Notes under the pieces: model-generated | What the model saw: only the letters and a program-made list of their open reading frames with translations | Databases searched by the model: none | What the model was told of the DNA's origin: nothing | Translations under genes and position numbers: made by a program | Part shown: positions 56,901 to 64,000 of the stretch, one piece after another | Position numbering within the stretch: the stretch's first letter is position 1 | Layout of the letters: each line of letters begins with the position of its first letter | Origin: DATDPM01 sp963841995 | Lineage (GTDB): Bacteria > Pseudomonadota > Alphaproteobacteria > DATDPM01 | NCBI GenBank assembly: GCA_963841995.1 | Contig: CAWJEX010000021.1 | Coordinates: 1-64,000, forward strand | Length of the DNA: 64,000 bases | Direction of reading: 5' to 3'

Positions 56901-58599
56901 GGGCCACAAAGTCGCCGGCCCGATCGCCAAGGTGCGCCATTCGACGCCTGGCGTCGGCTTGATTTCGCCGCCGCCGCACCATGACATTTATTCGATCGAA
57001 GACATCGCCCAGCTGATTCACGACTTGAAGAACGTGAACCCGCGCTCGCGGGTCAGCGTCAAACTGGTTTCCGAGGTCGGCGTCGGCACGGTGGCGGCTG
57101 GCGTCGCCAAGGCGCGCGCCGATCACGTCACGATTTCCGGCTTCGAGGGCGGCACCGGTGCCAGTCCGCTGACCTCGATTACCCATGCCGGGCTGCCCTG
57201 GGAAATCGGGCTGTCCGAGACCCAGCAAACGCTGGTGCTCAACCGTTTGCGGGGCCGGATCGCGGTTCAGGTCGACGGCGGCCTTCGCACCGGCCGCGAT
57301 GTGGTGGTCGGCGCGCTGCTTGGCGCCGACGAATTCGGCTTCTCCACAGCACCCCTCATCGTTCTCGGCTGCATCATGATGCGCAAATGCCATCTCAACA
57401 CCTGCCCGGTCGGCGTGGCCACCCAGGATCCGGTGCTGCGCAAACGATTCGCCGGCAAGCCCGAGCACGTGATCAATTTCTTCTTCATGCTGGCGGAAGA
57501 AGTGCGCGAACTGATGGCCTTGATGGGCTTCCGCACCTTCAAGGAAATGATCGGCCGGGTCGACCGCTTGGACGCGCGCCACGCCGTCAACCATTGGAAA
57601 GCGAAGGGCTTGGACCTCTCGCCGCTGTTTCATAAGCCCGCGGTCGGACCGGAAGTCGCGATCCACAATTGCGAGACCCAGAACCATCAGCTGGAAAAAG
57701 CCCTCGATAACGCCATCATCGCCCAGGCCAAGCCGGCGCTCGAACGCGGCAAGCCGGTGCGGATCGAAACCAAGATTGTCAACCGCAACCGCACCTTCGG
57801 CACCATGCTCTCGGGCGAAGTGGCGCGCCGTTACGGCCACACCGGGCTGCCCGAAGACACCATTTGCATCACCGCGCGCGGCAGCGCCGGGCAGAGCTTT
57901 GGCGCGTTTTTGGCGCGCGGCATCAGCCTCGAACTGATCGGCGAGGCCAACGACTATCTCGGCAAGGGCCTTTCCGGTGGGCGGATCGCGGTTTACCTGC
58001 CGCCCGAATCGAAACTGGTGCCGTCGGAAAACATCGTCGTCGGCAACACCGTGCTTTACGGGGCGATTGCCGGCGAATGTTACGTTTCGGGCGTTGCCGG
58101 CGAGCGGTTCGCGGTGCGCAATTCGGGCGCCATTGTCGTCGTCGAAGGTGTCGGTGACCACGGCTGCGAATACATGACCGGGGGCTGCGTCGTCGTCATC
58201 GGCGGCACCGGGCGCAATTTCGCCGCCGGGATGAGCGGCGGCATCGCCTATGTGCTGGACGAAGCGGGCGACTTCGAGCGTCGCTGCAATCTGCAAATGG
58301 TCGGGCTCGAGCCGGTGAAATTTTCAGCAGACCCCGGCAAAGCCGATCTATCGGGCCCGCTGCTGGGCAACCCCTTGGCCGACGACGAACCGCGGCTGCG
58401 CAAGCTGATCGAACGGCACATGCACTACACCAACAGCGCACGGGCGCGGCACATCCTGGCGCATTGGCGCGAATTCTTGCCGAAATTCATCAAGATCGTG
58501 CCGACCGATTTCCGCCGCGCCCTGGCCGAACATCAATTCGAGCCCGATGCCGCGCCGGACCGGCCGGTGGTCAAGCCGCGGGAATTGGCACGTGGGTAA
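53944..58599 (+). CDS. gltB: Glutamate synthase (NADPH) large subunit
   Basis: This 1,551-aa enzyme transfers the glutamine amide to 2-oxoglutarate. The mature N-terminal nucleophile Cys28 is in YEHDSCGVGFVAH, leaving a short propeptide. The 3Fe-4S cluster Cys are in CIMMRKCHLNTCPVGVATQD (C-x5-C-x4-C). FMN-binding blocks include SGFEGGTGASPLTSITHAG. TTG 53944 is chosen as the start because AGGAGG lies 5 bases before it; an ATG at 53803 would add 47 residues that do not resemble the family. gltD overlaps the end by 8 bases. Confidence 0.9.
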   Translation: MVSVSSTSGAKPPERQGLYDPVYEHDSCGVGFVAHVKGTKSHDIVRMGLRILKNLEHRGAVGADALASDGAGILLQIADAFFRAALAGAGIELPAAGRYGVGIVFLPRDDTARKACEDLVEHFIAAEGQRLLGWRDVPVDDQGLGVTVRACEPYIRQVLIGCADNIRDQDAFERKLFVIRKQIANVNRERKLDPGHDFYVPSMSSRTIVYKGMLLPDQVGTYYTDLRDERLTTALALVHQRFSTNTFPSWRLAHPYRMIAHNGEINTLRGNLNWMAARRHSMKSELFGGDLAKLWPLIAEGQSDTACFDNALELLVQGGYSLAHAMMLLIPEAWALNPLMDEKRRAFYEYHAALIEPWDGPAAVAFTDGRQIGATLDRNGLRPARYIVTEDDLVVMASEAGVLDEIPESKIVKKWRLQPGRMFLIDTVAGRIIDDAELKTTLANAKPYREWLAKTQIVLENLPAASGEGAEPVETAPLLDRQQAFGYTQEDLSFFFEPEALNGEEPVSSMGIDTPIAVLSRRPKLLYQYFKQCFAQVTNPPIDAIREELVTSLVTLIGPRPNLLGLGQSDGHWRLEARQPILTNEELDKVRHIARLAGDRFRSRTLDICYPVELGVDGMAPALDRLCAEACRAVTDGDNILILSDRQMGRDWIAIPALLATSAVHHFLVHRGLRTEVGLIVETGEARDVHQLCLLAGYGAEAINPYLAFETLEAMRANLPKPLSAEKVRANYVKAMDKGVLKVMSKMGISTYQSYCGAQIFDSVGLSSEFVKKYFTGTAAVIEGVGLAEIARETVDRHKLAFGNAPIYRDALDPGGEYQYRLRGEEHAWAPDTIAKLQHAARGDSRETYRQYAKLVNDQSERLMTLRGLLELKPGETSVPLDEVEPAKEIVKRFATGAMSYGSISREAHTTLAIAMNRIGGKSNTGEGGEEPDRFVPLPNGDSMRSAIKQVASGRFGVTAEYLVNADDLQIKIAQGAKPGEGGQLPGHKVAGPIAKVRHSTPGVGLISPPPHHDIYSIEDIAQLIHDLKNVNPRSRVSVKLVSEVGVGTVAAGVAKARADHVTISGFEGGTGASPLTSITHAGLPWEIGLSETQQTLVLNRLRGRIAVQVDGGLRTGRDVVVGALLGADEFGFSTAPLIVLGCIMMRKCHLNTCPVGVATQDPVLRKRFAGKPEHVINFFFMLAEEVRELMALMGFRTFKEMIGRVDRLDARHAVNHWKAKGLDLSPLFHKPAVGPEVAIHNCETQNHQLEKALDNAIIAQAKPALERGKPVRIETKIVNRNRTFGTMLSGEVARRYGHTGLPEDTICITARGSAGQSFGAFLARGISLELIGEANDYLGKGLSGGRIAVYLPPESKLVPSENIVVGNTVLYGAIAGECYVSGVAGERFAVRNSGAIVVVEGVGDHGCEYMTGGCVVVIGGTGRNFAAGMSGGIAYVLDEAGDFERRCNLQMVGLEPVKFSADPGKADLSGPLLGNPLADDEPRLRKLIERHMHYTNSARARHILAHWREFLPKFIKIVPTDFRRALAEHQFEPDAAPDRPVVKPRELARG

Positions 58600-60046
58600 A
58601 CCCACCGGCTTCCTCGAAATCGAGCGGCACGACCGGGGCTACATCAAGATCCCCAAGCGTGTCAAATCCTGGCACGAATTCGTGCTGCCGCTGCCGGCCG
58701 ACGAGGTAAGCCAGCAGGCCGCGCGCTGCATGGATTGCGGCGTGCCGTTCTGCCACACCGGCTGCCCGGTCAACAATCTGATCCCGGATTGGAACAATCT
58801 GGTTTATCGCGGCTCGTGGCGGAGCGCGCTCGAAACCCTGCACTCGACGAACAACTTTCCCGAATTCACCGGCCGCATCTGCCCCGCACCCTGCGAAGAA
58901 GCGTGCACGCTCAACATCAACGCCAAGCCCGTCACCATCAAGACCGTCGAATGTTCGATCATCGACCGCGGATTTGCCGAAGGCTGGGTGGTGCCGCAGC
59001 CGCCATTGCGCAAGACCGGAAAAAAAGTCGCGGTCATCGGTTCGGGTCCGGCGGGCATGGCCTGCGCCCAGCAATTGGCACGCGCCGGCCATCACGTAGC
59101 ACTATTTGAGAAATCGGACCGCATCGGCGGGCTGCTGCGCTACGGCATCCCCGATTTCAAGATGGAGAAGCATCTGATCGATCGCCGCATGGCGCAGATG
59201 GCAGCCGAAGGCGTTACCTTCAAAACCAGCGCCCACGTCGGCGTGAGCGTCAAGGTCGAGGATCTGCTGTCCGCTTTCGACGCCCTGGTGCTATCCGGCG
59301 GCTCGGAAAAGCCTCGCGATCTTCCCATACCCGGGCGCCAGCTCGCCGGCATCCATTACGCCATGGAGTTTCTGACTCAGCAGAACAAGCGCGTCGCCGG
59401 CGATGCCGCGCCCGCGAGCGAAAAAGAAGGCGGCATTTTCGCGACCGGCCGCCACACCATTGTGATCGGCGGCGGCGACACCGGATCGGACTGCATCGGC
59501 ACTTCGACCCGCCATGGCGCGGCCGCGATCACCCAGCTCGAAATCATGCCGCGCCCGCCCGACCGTGAGAACAAGGATCTGGTCTGGCCCTATTGGCCGC
59601 TCAAATACCGCACCTCGTCCTCGCAGGAAGAGGGCTGCGAGCGCGAGTTCGCCGTCGCCACCAAGGAATTCGTGGACGACGGCAAGGGCCGCGTCGGCGC
59701 GATCAGATGCGTGCACGTCGAATGGCGCAAGGGGCCGGACGGCCGCATGACCATGGCCGACGTGCCGGGCAGCGGATTCGAGATCAAGGCCGATCTGGTG
59801 CTGCTGGCCATGGGCTTCGTCCATGCGGTGCACGAGGGCATGATCAAGAATCTTGGCATCGAGCTCGATCCGGCCGGCAATGTGAAAGCCGACACGAACA
59901 AGTATCAGTCGTCGAATCCGAAAGTGTTCGCCGCCGGCGACATGCGCCGCGGCCAGTCCCTGGTGGTATGGGCGATTCGGGAGGGCCGCCAGTGCGCAAG
60001 AGCCGTGGATGAATATCTTTGTGGATCATCGGACTTGCCGCGGTAA
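58592..60046 (+). CDS. gltD: Glutamate synthase (NADPH) small subunit
   Basis: This 484-aa subunit starts at GTG 58592 (MGKPTGFLEIERHDRGYIKI) and supplies electrons to GltB. The 4Fe-4S cluster Cys are in CMDCGVPFCHTGCPVNNLIP and ICPAPCEEACTL. FAD binding is in VAVIGSGPAGMACAQQLARA, NADPH binding in HTIVIGGGDTGSDCIGTSTR, and the C-terminal VFAAGDMRRGQSLVVWAIRE is present. A 16-codon stretch of sequence after the stop includes an 8-bp hairpin (60,055-60,074). Confidence 0.93.
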   Translation: MGKPTGFLEIERHDRGYIKIPKRVKSWHEFVLPLPADEVSQQAARCMDCGVPFCHTGCPVNNLIPDWNNLVYRGSWRSALETLHSTNNFPEFTGRICPAPCEEACTLNINAKPVTIKTVECSIIDRGFAEGWVVPQPPLRKTGKKVAVIGSGPAGMACAQQLARAGHHVALFEKSDRIGGLLRYGIPDFKMEKHLIDRRMAQMAAEGVTFKTSAHVGVSVKVEDLLSAFDALVLSGGSEKPRDLPIPGRQLAGIHYAMEFLTQQNKRVAGDAAPASEKEGGIFATGRHTIVIGGGDTGSDCIGTSTRHGAAAITQLEIMPRPPDRENKDLVWPYWPLKYRTSSSQEEGCEREFAVATKEFVDDGKGRVGAIRCVHVEWRKGPDGRMTMADVPGSGFEIKADLVLLAMGFVHAVHEGMIKNLGIELDPAGNVKADTNKYQSSNPKVFAAGDMRRGQSLVVWAIREGRQCARAVDEYLCGSSDLPR

Positions 60047-60054
60047 CCAAGCTC

Positions 60055-60074
60055 GGTTTCGCCCAAGCGAAACC
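60055..60074 (+). terminator. 8-bp hairpin just after gltD
   Basis: GGTTTCGC (60055-60062) pairs with GCGAAACC (60067-60074) around a CCAA loop, 9 bases after the gltD stop. No T-run follows, so it may be a transcript-end stabiliser rather than a true terminator. Confidence 0.4.
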
Positions 60075-60083
60075 CAATCGAAA

Positions 60084-60212
60084 TTCGCCAAGCGTATACT
60101 GCTCGATTGGGAAAACGCGCGCACCAAATTCTGGCAGGTGGTGCCGAAGGAAATGCTCGACAAACTCGCTGGGTCGGTGCAGCGCAAGGCCGAAGAAGCG
60201 GCGCGGGCGTAA
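60084..60212 (+). pseudogene. Possible remnant of a GltB-like C-terminus
   Basis: About 42 codons in one frame read SKFAKRILLDWENARTKFWQ, then VVPKEMLDKLAGSVQRKAEE, and end in a TAA at 60,210-60,212. The pattern AKRIL-x2-W-x5-KFWQVVPKEML resembles the C-terminal end of glutamate synthase large subunits, which in this contig reads ARHILAHWREFLPKFIKIVP. No upstream part of such a gene is present, so it may be a leftover of an old duplicate. It may also be chance or a small protein of its own. Confidence 0.3.
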
Positions 60213-60609
60213 GCGGATCGGCGTCGCGCCCTATTTTTCGTCGAGCTTTAGGCTCTTCGCCGCCTCCGAGGGCTTGGCGGTTATCGCGACATAATGACCT
60301 TTCTCGAACTCGATTCACGAGCCGCCGGCGGCGTTTTGCAAAAACGGAACACGGCATCCTCCTGTTTTGCCGAAAATCGAATCGACGAAGGCTATGCCCT
60401 GTTTGTGACAGCATCGTGATAAGCCACTGGAATTTTTGGCTAAAATTGCCTGCCACCGTATGCAATTGGCGTGGGCAGCAATGGGCGTCTCCTCAAAATC
60501 GGGGATCCGGGCTGGAGGGAAAAATGGACGACGCAACCATCCGGCGAAAGCGTCGGCGGCACCGTCAATGCTGGTCCCGCGCGATGAGCCCGGCTAAACT
60601 CCCGCGCCC
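60213..60609. other. Intergenic stretch before the GST gene
   Basis: About 400 bases without a supported gene. On the minus strand a frame from about 60,296 to 60,230 reads FEKGHYVAITAKPSEAAKSL, then LDEK and a stop, directly after a TGA. It looks protein-like but is too short to name. No clear terminator or promoter was seen. Confidence 0.4.
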
Positions 60610-61278
60610 ATGCGGACGCTCTATCATCTCGCACTTTCTCCCTATTCGCGCAAAGTGCGCCTCACCCTCGCCGAAAAGAAGCTCCCCTTCGAGTTGAAGG
60701 CGGAAAAAATCTGGGAGCGGCGGCACGATTATCTGGCCCTCAATCCGGCCGGCAAAGTCCCGACGCTTGTTGACGAAGACGGCACGGTGGTGCCGGATTC
60801 CTATGCGATCTGTGAATATCTGGAGGAGCGCTACCCGGAGCCGTCCTTGCTTGGCAAGAGCATCGCCCAGCGCGCAGAAACCCGGCGCCTGGTGGCTTGG
60901 TTCGACGACAAATTCTTCAAGGAGGTGTCCCGCAATATCGTCGGCGAAAAGGCGCTGAAGAAATTCTTAGGCCTGGGGGAACCGAATTCCGATGCGATCA
61001 GAGCCGGCTGCGAAAACGTCCACCATCATCTCGCTTACATCGAGCATCTGGCCGAGCAGCGGAATTGGCTCGCCGGCGACGAATTCTCCCTGGCCGATAT
61101 CGCCGCCGCCGCCCAGATCTCGTCCTGCGACTATTTGGGCGATGTGCCGTGGAAGGATCATCCTGGCGCCAAGACCTGGTACGCCCGCATCAAGTCCCGG
61201 CCCGCCTTCCGCCCGCTCTTGGCCGATTTGATTCCCGGCATGCGGCCCCCCAAATACTATGCAGACCTCGATTTCTGA
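60610..61278 (+). CDS. Glutathione S-transferase family protein
   Basis: This 222-aa protein has an N-terminal thioredoxin-like domain (MRTLYHLALSPYSRKVRLTL) with the glutathione-binding LNPAGKVPTLVDEDG and PDSYAICEYLEERYPE, and an all-helical C-terminal domain with WLAGDEFSLADIAAAAQISS. The substrate cannot be predicted. It starts at ATG 60610. The next gene begins about 110 bases later. Confidence 0.85.
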   Translation: MRTLYHLALSPYSRKVRLTLAEKKLPFELKAEKIWERRHDYLALNPAGKVPTLVDEDGTVVPDSYAICEYLEERYPEPSLLGKSIAQRAETRRLVAWFDDKFFKEVSRNIVGEKALKKFLGLGEPNSDAIRAGCENVHHHLAYIEHLAEQRNWLAGDEFSLADIAAAAQISSCDYLGDVPWKDHPGAKTWYARIKSRPAFRPLLADLIPGMRPPKYYADLDF

Positions 61279-61390
61279 TGCCCAGCTTTGGATGGCCTGC
61301 GACCGCGCCCGACTTCGCCCCCGACTTCGCCATGAAACCGCCACCATGGCCGGCTATTCCTCCCTTCGCGCCAAAATTCTTAACGGCGCC

Positions 61391-62137
61391 GTGATCGATG
61401 AGCGAATCATATTGAAGCGATTGGTTATTCCGATAATCCCGGTGATTCTGGCCGCCGTCATTTCGGCGGCGCCTACCCTTGCTGACGATCATCCGCCCTT
61501 GCCGCCCGATACCGTTCAGCTCAGCCTTTCCGCGGAAGGCTGGGTCGAAGCGGAGGCCGCGCGTGTTCGCATTGCGGTCGATTCCGCGCTTTCCGGCGGC
61601 GAGGTTGGCGACCTGCGGGTAAAGCTGAAAGATACCCTTGCCAAACTCGTTCCCAATGCGGATTGGTACATCACGGCGCTTGATCGCTCGCGGGATCAGG
61701 CGGGGCTGGAGCGCTGGCATTTGGAAGCGGAAGCCCGCGCCCCCGAGACCGCCCTGGACGGGCTCTACGATCGCGCCAAATCGGCCAGCAAACCCGGCGA
61801 ACAGATTACGGTCAGCGATATCGATTTCACCCCGAGCATGGCCGAGCGCGAAGCGGTGATGGCCGATCTCCGCGCCAAGATTTATGCCGCGGCAAAAGAC
61901 GAGCTGGCAAAATTGGCCCAGGTTTATCCGGATCGGAATTATAGGCTGCGCATGTTCGACTTCGGACCGCAGGGACCGATGCCGATGATGAAAATGGCTC
62001 GGGCACCCGCGCCCGGCATGATGGCGAGCGTGGCGGAATCGGCATCTTCGCCATCGCCCATTGGCGTTGCCGAGCATGTTGAATTATCGGCGAATGTCGT
62101 GCTCGCCGCCGATCCGCCGAAACCCAAATCGGAATGA
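61391..62137 (+). CDS. Periplasmic SIMPL-like protein of unknown function
   Basis: This 248-aa protein has a signal peptide (RLVIPIIPVILAAVISAAPT) and a body with VQLSLSAEGWVEAEAARVRI, a DWYITALDRSRDQAGLERWH strand and the tail GVAEHVELSANVVLAADPPK. The alternation fits the SIMPL/DUF541 beta-rich family of exported proteins. The start is uncertain: GTG 61391 gives the best signal peptide, while upstream starts run over the previous gene end. It overlaps the next gene by ATGA. Confidence 0.6.
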   Translation: MIDERIILKRLVIPIIPVILAAVISAAPTLADDHPPLPPDTVQLSLSAEGWVEAEAARVRIAVDSALSGGEVGDLRVKLKDTLAKLVPNADWYITALDRSRDQAGLERWHLEAEARAPETALDGLYDRAKSASKPGEQITVSDIDFTPSMAEREAVMADLRAKIYAAAKDELAKLAQVYPDRNYRLRMFDFGPQGPMPMMKMARAPAPGMMASVAESASSPSPIGVAEHVELSANVVLAADPPKPKSE

Positions 62138-63042
62138 ACAAAGAACCCAAAAAGCAACGCGGCAAAAAGCGCCACAACGATGGCCGCAAGCTGTTCTGCT
62201 TCGGTCTCGGTTATTCCGCGCGTTGGCTTTCCCGGATGCTCCTTGCCGAAGGCTTTACCGTCGCCGGCACGACCAGGGACCCGCCGTCGGCACCTCACGC
62301 CGAAGGCATCACGGTCTACCCGTTCTCCCGCGAGAATCCCCTGAAGGATCCGGCGGAAGCTCTGGCGGGCGTCACCCATATCCTGAACTCGATTCCGCCG
62401 GATACCTGCGATCCGGTGATCAATCTTCACGGGGCCGATATCATCGCGCTGGCGCCCAATCTCCAATGGGTCGGCTATCTTTCGACCACCGGCGTCTATG
62501 GCGATAGGCAGGGCGATTGGGTCGACGAAGAATCGGTCTTGGAGCCTACCGGAGAGCGCGGCCGCCGCCGCATGGGGGCCGAAGCCGCTTGGCTCGATCT
62601 GTGGTTCGATTACGGCCTGCCGGTCCACATCTTCCGTCTGGCGTCGATCTACGGGCCGGGCCGTAACGCGCTCGAAGAAATCAAATCCGGCAGGGCCAAG
62701 CGAGTGGTGAAGGAAGGACAGGTTTTTTCGCGGGTTCACGTTACCGATATCGCGAACATCCTCCGCAGCTCGATGGCTCATCCGAATCCCTCCCGCGTCT
62801 ACAATGTCTGCGACGATATGGCTGCACCGCCCCAAGACGTAATCGCCTTTGCGGCGTCGCTGTTGGGGCGCGACCCACCGCCGGAAACGCCGTTCGAGCA
62901 GGCGGAGCTGAGCGATATGGCGAAAAGTTTCTACGCCGACAACAAACGGGTGCGGAACGACCGGATCAAGGAAGAGCTGGGCGTAGCACTTGCGTATCCG
63001 GATTACCGGACGGGGCTTCGTTCGCTGCTCGAGTCGCTATAG
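62134..63042 (+). CDS. NAD-dependent epimerase/dehydratase-like protein (YeeZ-type)
   Basis: This 302-aa short Rossmann-fold protein has a nucleotide-binding loop GRKLFCFGLGYSARWLSRML, then WVGYLSTTGVYGDRQGDWVD and IFRLASIYGPGRNALEEIKS. It lacks the usual YxxxK at one site in the obvious place; a RRRMGAEAAWLDL segment follows instead. These resemble the YeeZ/epimerase group of unknown substrate. The start is ATG 62134, which overlaps the previous gene. Confidence 0.75.
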   Translation: MNKEPKKQRGKKRHNDGRKLFCFGLGYSARWLSRMLLAEGFTVAGTTRDPPSAPHAEGITVYPFSRENPLKDPAEALAGVTHILNSIPPDTCDPVINLHGADIIALAPNLQWVGYLSTTGVYGDRQGDWVDEESVLEPTGERGRRRMGAEAAWLDLWFDYGLPVHIFRLASIYGPGRNALEEIKSGRAKRVVKEGQVFSRVHVTDIANILRSSMAHPNPSRVYNVCDDMAAPPQDVIAFAASLLGRDPPPETPFEQAELSDMAKSFYADNKRVRNDRIKEELGVALAYPDYRTGLRSLLESL

Positions 63043-63064
63043 ACCCCCACCGTCCAGTCGACAC

Positions 63065-63841
63065 TCATCCGATTTTTGACAACACGCGTTCCAAACCGGC
63101 GAAGACCTGCTCCAGGAAGGGCGGGTCCGACATCCGGTGATCGCCGTCCTTCACCAGCGTGACCGTCACGTCGGATGCGGCAAGCCCGCCGGCAAGCTTG
63201 ATCGATGTATCAAAGGGAACCTCCAGGTCCTTCATGCCGTGAACCAGGACCACCGGGCAATGGATCGGGATTTCGCCGCGCAATACGAGCTGGGTACGGC
63301 CATCTTCGATGAGCGCGCGGGTGATCGGACAGCGAGGCTCGCCCTGGTCGTCGGGGAGATAACAAACGCCATTCCGTTTCAATGCGGCGCGATGTTCCGT
63401 CGTCATCCATTTTCCGAACAAATCTTCGGTAAAATCCGGGGCGGCCGCGATGCCGACCATTCCAGCGATGCGTTCGGGTCTGGCTCGCGCCACGAGCAAC
63501 ATGATCCATCCGCCCATCGACGACCCGACGAGAATTTGCGGACCCTGGGCCACGGTATCGAGTACCGCCAGCGCGTCTTTGGCCCAACTGCCAATCGTGC
63601 CGTCGATGAATTTGCCGCTGGATTGGCCATGTCCCGTATAATCGAAGCGGACGAAGGCTTGGCCCTGGTCCCGGCAGAATGTTTCCAAGGCCGTGGCCTT
63701 GGTGCCGGTCATATCCGACATAAAGCCGCTGAGAAACATCACGCCCGGAGACCGTCCTGGCGTAAAATGGTAAGCGATGCGCCGTCCGTCCGTTTCCAAA
63801 ACTTGCGGCGCGTGCGGTGTTGGACTAAGGGGATCGTTCAT
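63065..63841 (-). CDS. Alpha/beta hydrolase, BEM46/monoacylglycerol-lipase-like
   Basis: This 258-aa protein has the oxyanion segment VMFLSGFMSDMTGTKATALE, the nucleophile QILVGSSMGGWIMLLVARAR (Ser), and the catalytic His in VKDGDHRMSDPPFLEQ. The acid is within VLVHGMKDLEVPFDTSI. It starts at ATG 63841 (MNDPLSPTPHAP). The substrate is unknown; in alphaproteobacteria such hydrolases often precede glycosyltransferases. It is divergent from the next gene. Confidence 0.82.
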   Translation of the reverse strand: MNDPLSPTPHAPQVLETDGRRIAYHFTPGRSPGVMFLSGFMSDMTGTKATALETFCRDQGQAFVRFDYTGHGQSSGKFIDGTIGSWAKDALAVLDTVAQGPQILVGSSMGGWIMLLVARARPERIAGMVGIAAAPDFTEDLFGKWMTTEHRAALKRNGVCYLPDDQGEPRCPITRALIEDGRTQLVLRGEIPIHCPVVLVHGMKDLEVPFDTSIKLAGGLAASDVTVTLVKDGDHRMSDPPFLEQVFAGLERVLSKIG

Positions 63842-63864
63842 GGCGCGTTTAGCATAATCCGGGC

Positions 63865-64000
63865 ATGACGGCTCACGCAAAGCTTGCGGATTTATCCTCG
63901 ACCCCGGCGGCCGCACCGGCCCGCTCGGGACACCCGATCGTGCTTCAGGTCCTGCCGTCCCTCGACACCGGCGGGGTCGAACGTGGAGCCGTCGATATCG
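63865..64000 (+). CDS. Glycosyltransferase family 4-like protein (5' end only)
   Basis: The frame opens at ATG 63865 and runs off the window edge. About 45 residues are visible: MTAHAKLADLSSTPAAAPAR, then HPIVLQVLPSLDTGGVERGA. The LxxLPSLDTGGVERGAVDI segment is the N-terminal signature of GT-B group-4 glycosyltransferases, which build LPS or exopolysaccharide. The rest lies outside, so the substrate cannot be predicted. Confidence 0.65.
   Translation, partial: MTAHAKLADLSSTPAAAPARSGHPIVLQVLPSLDTGGVERGAVDI

Overview
The window looks like two different genomes joined in one contig. Bases 1 to about 15,345 carry actinobacterial genes: very high GC, a group 1h-type NiFe-hydrogenase cluster with DUF5947/DUF6084/DUF6893 partners, MarP, and a BldG-like anti-sigma antagonist with its ATP-binding partner beside a DUF1998 helicase. 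Nearly every gene there is broken by single-base indels. Bases from about 15,345 to 64,000 carry alphaproteobacterial genes, most likely from the Rhodospirillales or a relative. This half has somewhat lower GC, mostly intact frames and the standard alphaproteobacterial gene order. The simplest reading is a metagenomic or noisy long-read contig with a chimeric join inside a histidine kinase gene.

Actinobacterial part. 1-5.5 kb: 3' end of the hydrogenase large subunit, a NifU-Rieske protein, DUF5947, DUF6084, an unrecognised protein of about 500 aa, a 34-aa membrane peptide and an 89-aa protein, all on + and closely packed. 5.7-8.3 kb: nth, a NUDIX hydrolase and the MarP protease (+). 8.4-10.3 kb: DUF309, an epoxide-hydrolase-like protein and a holin-family membrane protein (-). 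10.8-11.5 kb: a HAD-IB phosphatase (-). 11.7-14.2 kb: a DEAD/DEAH helicase (-). 14.4-15.3 kb: bldG-like and rsbW-like genes (+).

Alphaproteobacterial part. 15.3-16.6 kb: histidine kinase tail facing a thioredoxin-reductase-like ferredoxin-NADP reductase. 16.8-25.8 kb (+): tsaE, amgK, murU, addB, addA and trxA, joined by very short overlaps. 25.9-37.8 kb (-): aroA, cmk, rpsA, sppA, ihfB, lapA, pyrF-trpF, trpB, trpA, accD and folC, the conserved shikimate/tryptophan, translation and lipid block. pyrF and trpF are one open frame here. 38.0-42.9 kb: a TIGR02300 protein, tRNA-Ala, two tandem exported alpha/beta hydrolases, a glycosyltransferase-like gene, a small heat-shock protein with DUF1150, and a small exported protein. 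43.0-50.4 kb (-): RNase D, kdsD, lptC, lptA, lptB, rpoN, hpf and ptsN, that is Kdo/LPS export together with nitrogen-PTS and sigma-54 functions. 50.5-53.4 kb: tRNA-Leu, an NDUFA9-like reductase, a winged-helix nucleotidyltransferase and uppP. 53.9-60.0 kb (+): gltBD. 60.6-64 kb: a GST, a periplasmic SIMPL-like protein, a NAD-dependent epimerase-like protein, a hydrolase, and the start of a glycosyltransferase.

No CRISPR array, prophage, transposase or defence island was seen. The best candidates for follow-up are the uncharacterised partners in the hydrogenase cluster, the pyrF-trpF open fusion, the inverted-repeat-bounded element beside RNase D, the winged-helix nucleotidyltransferase and the tandem hydrolase pair. 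All rest on sequence reading alone.
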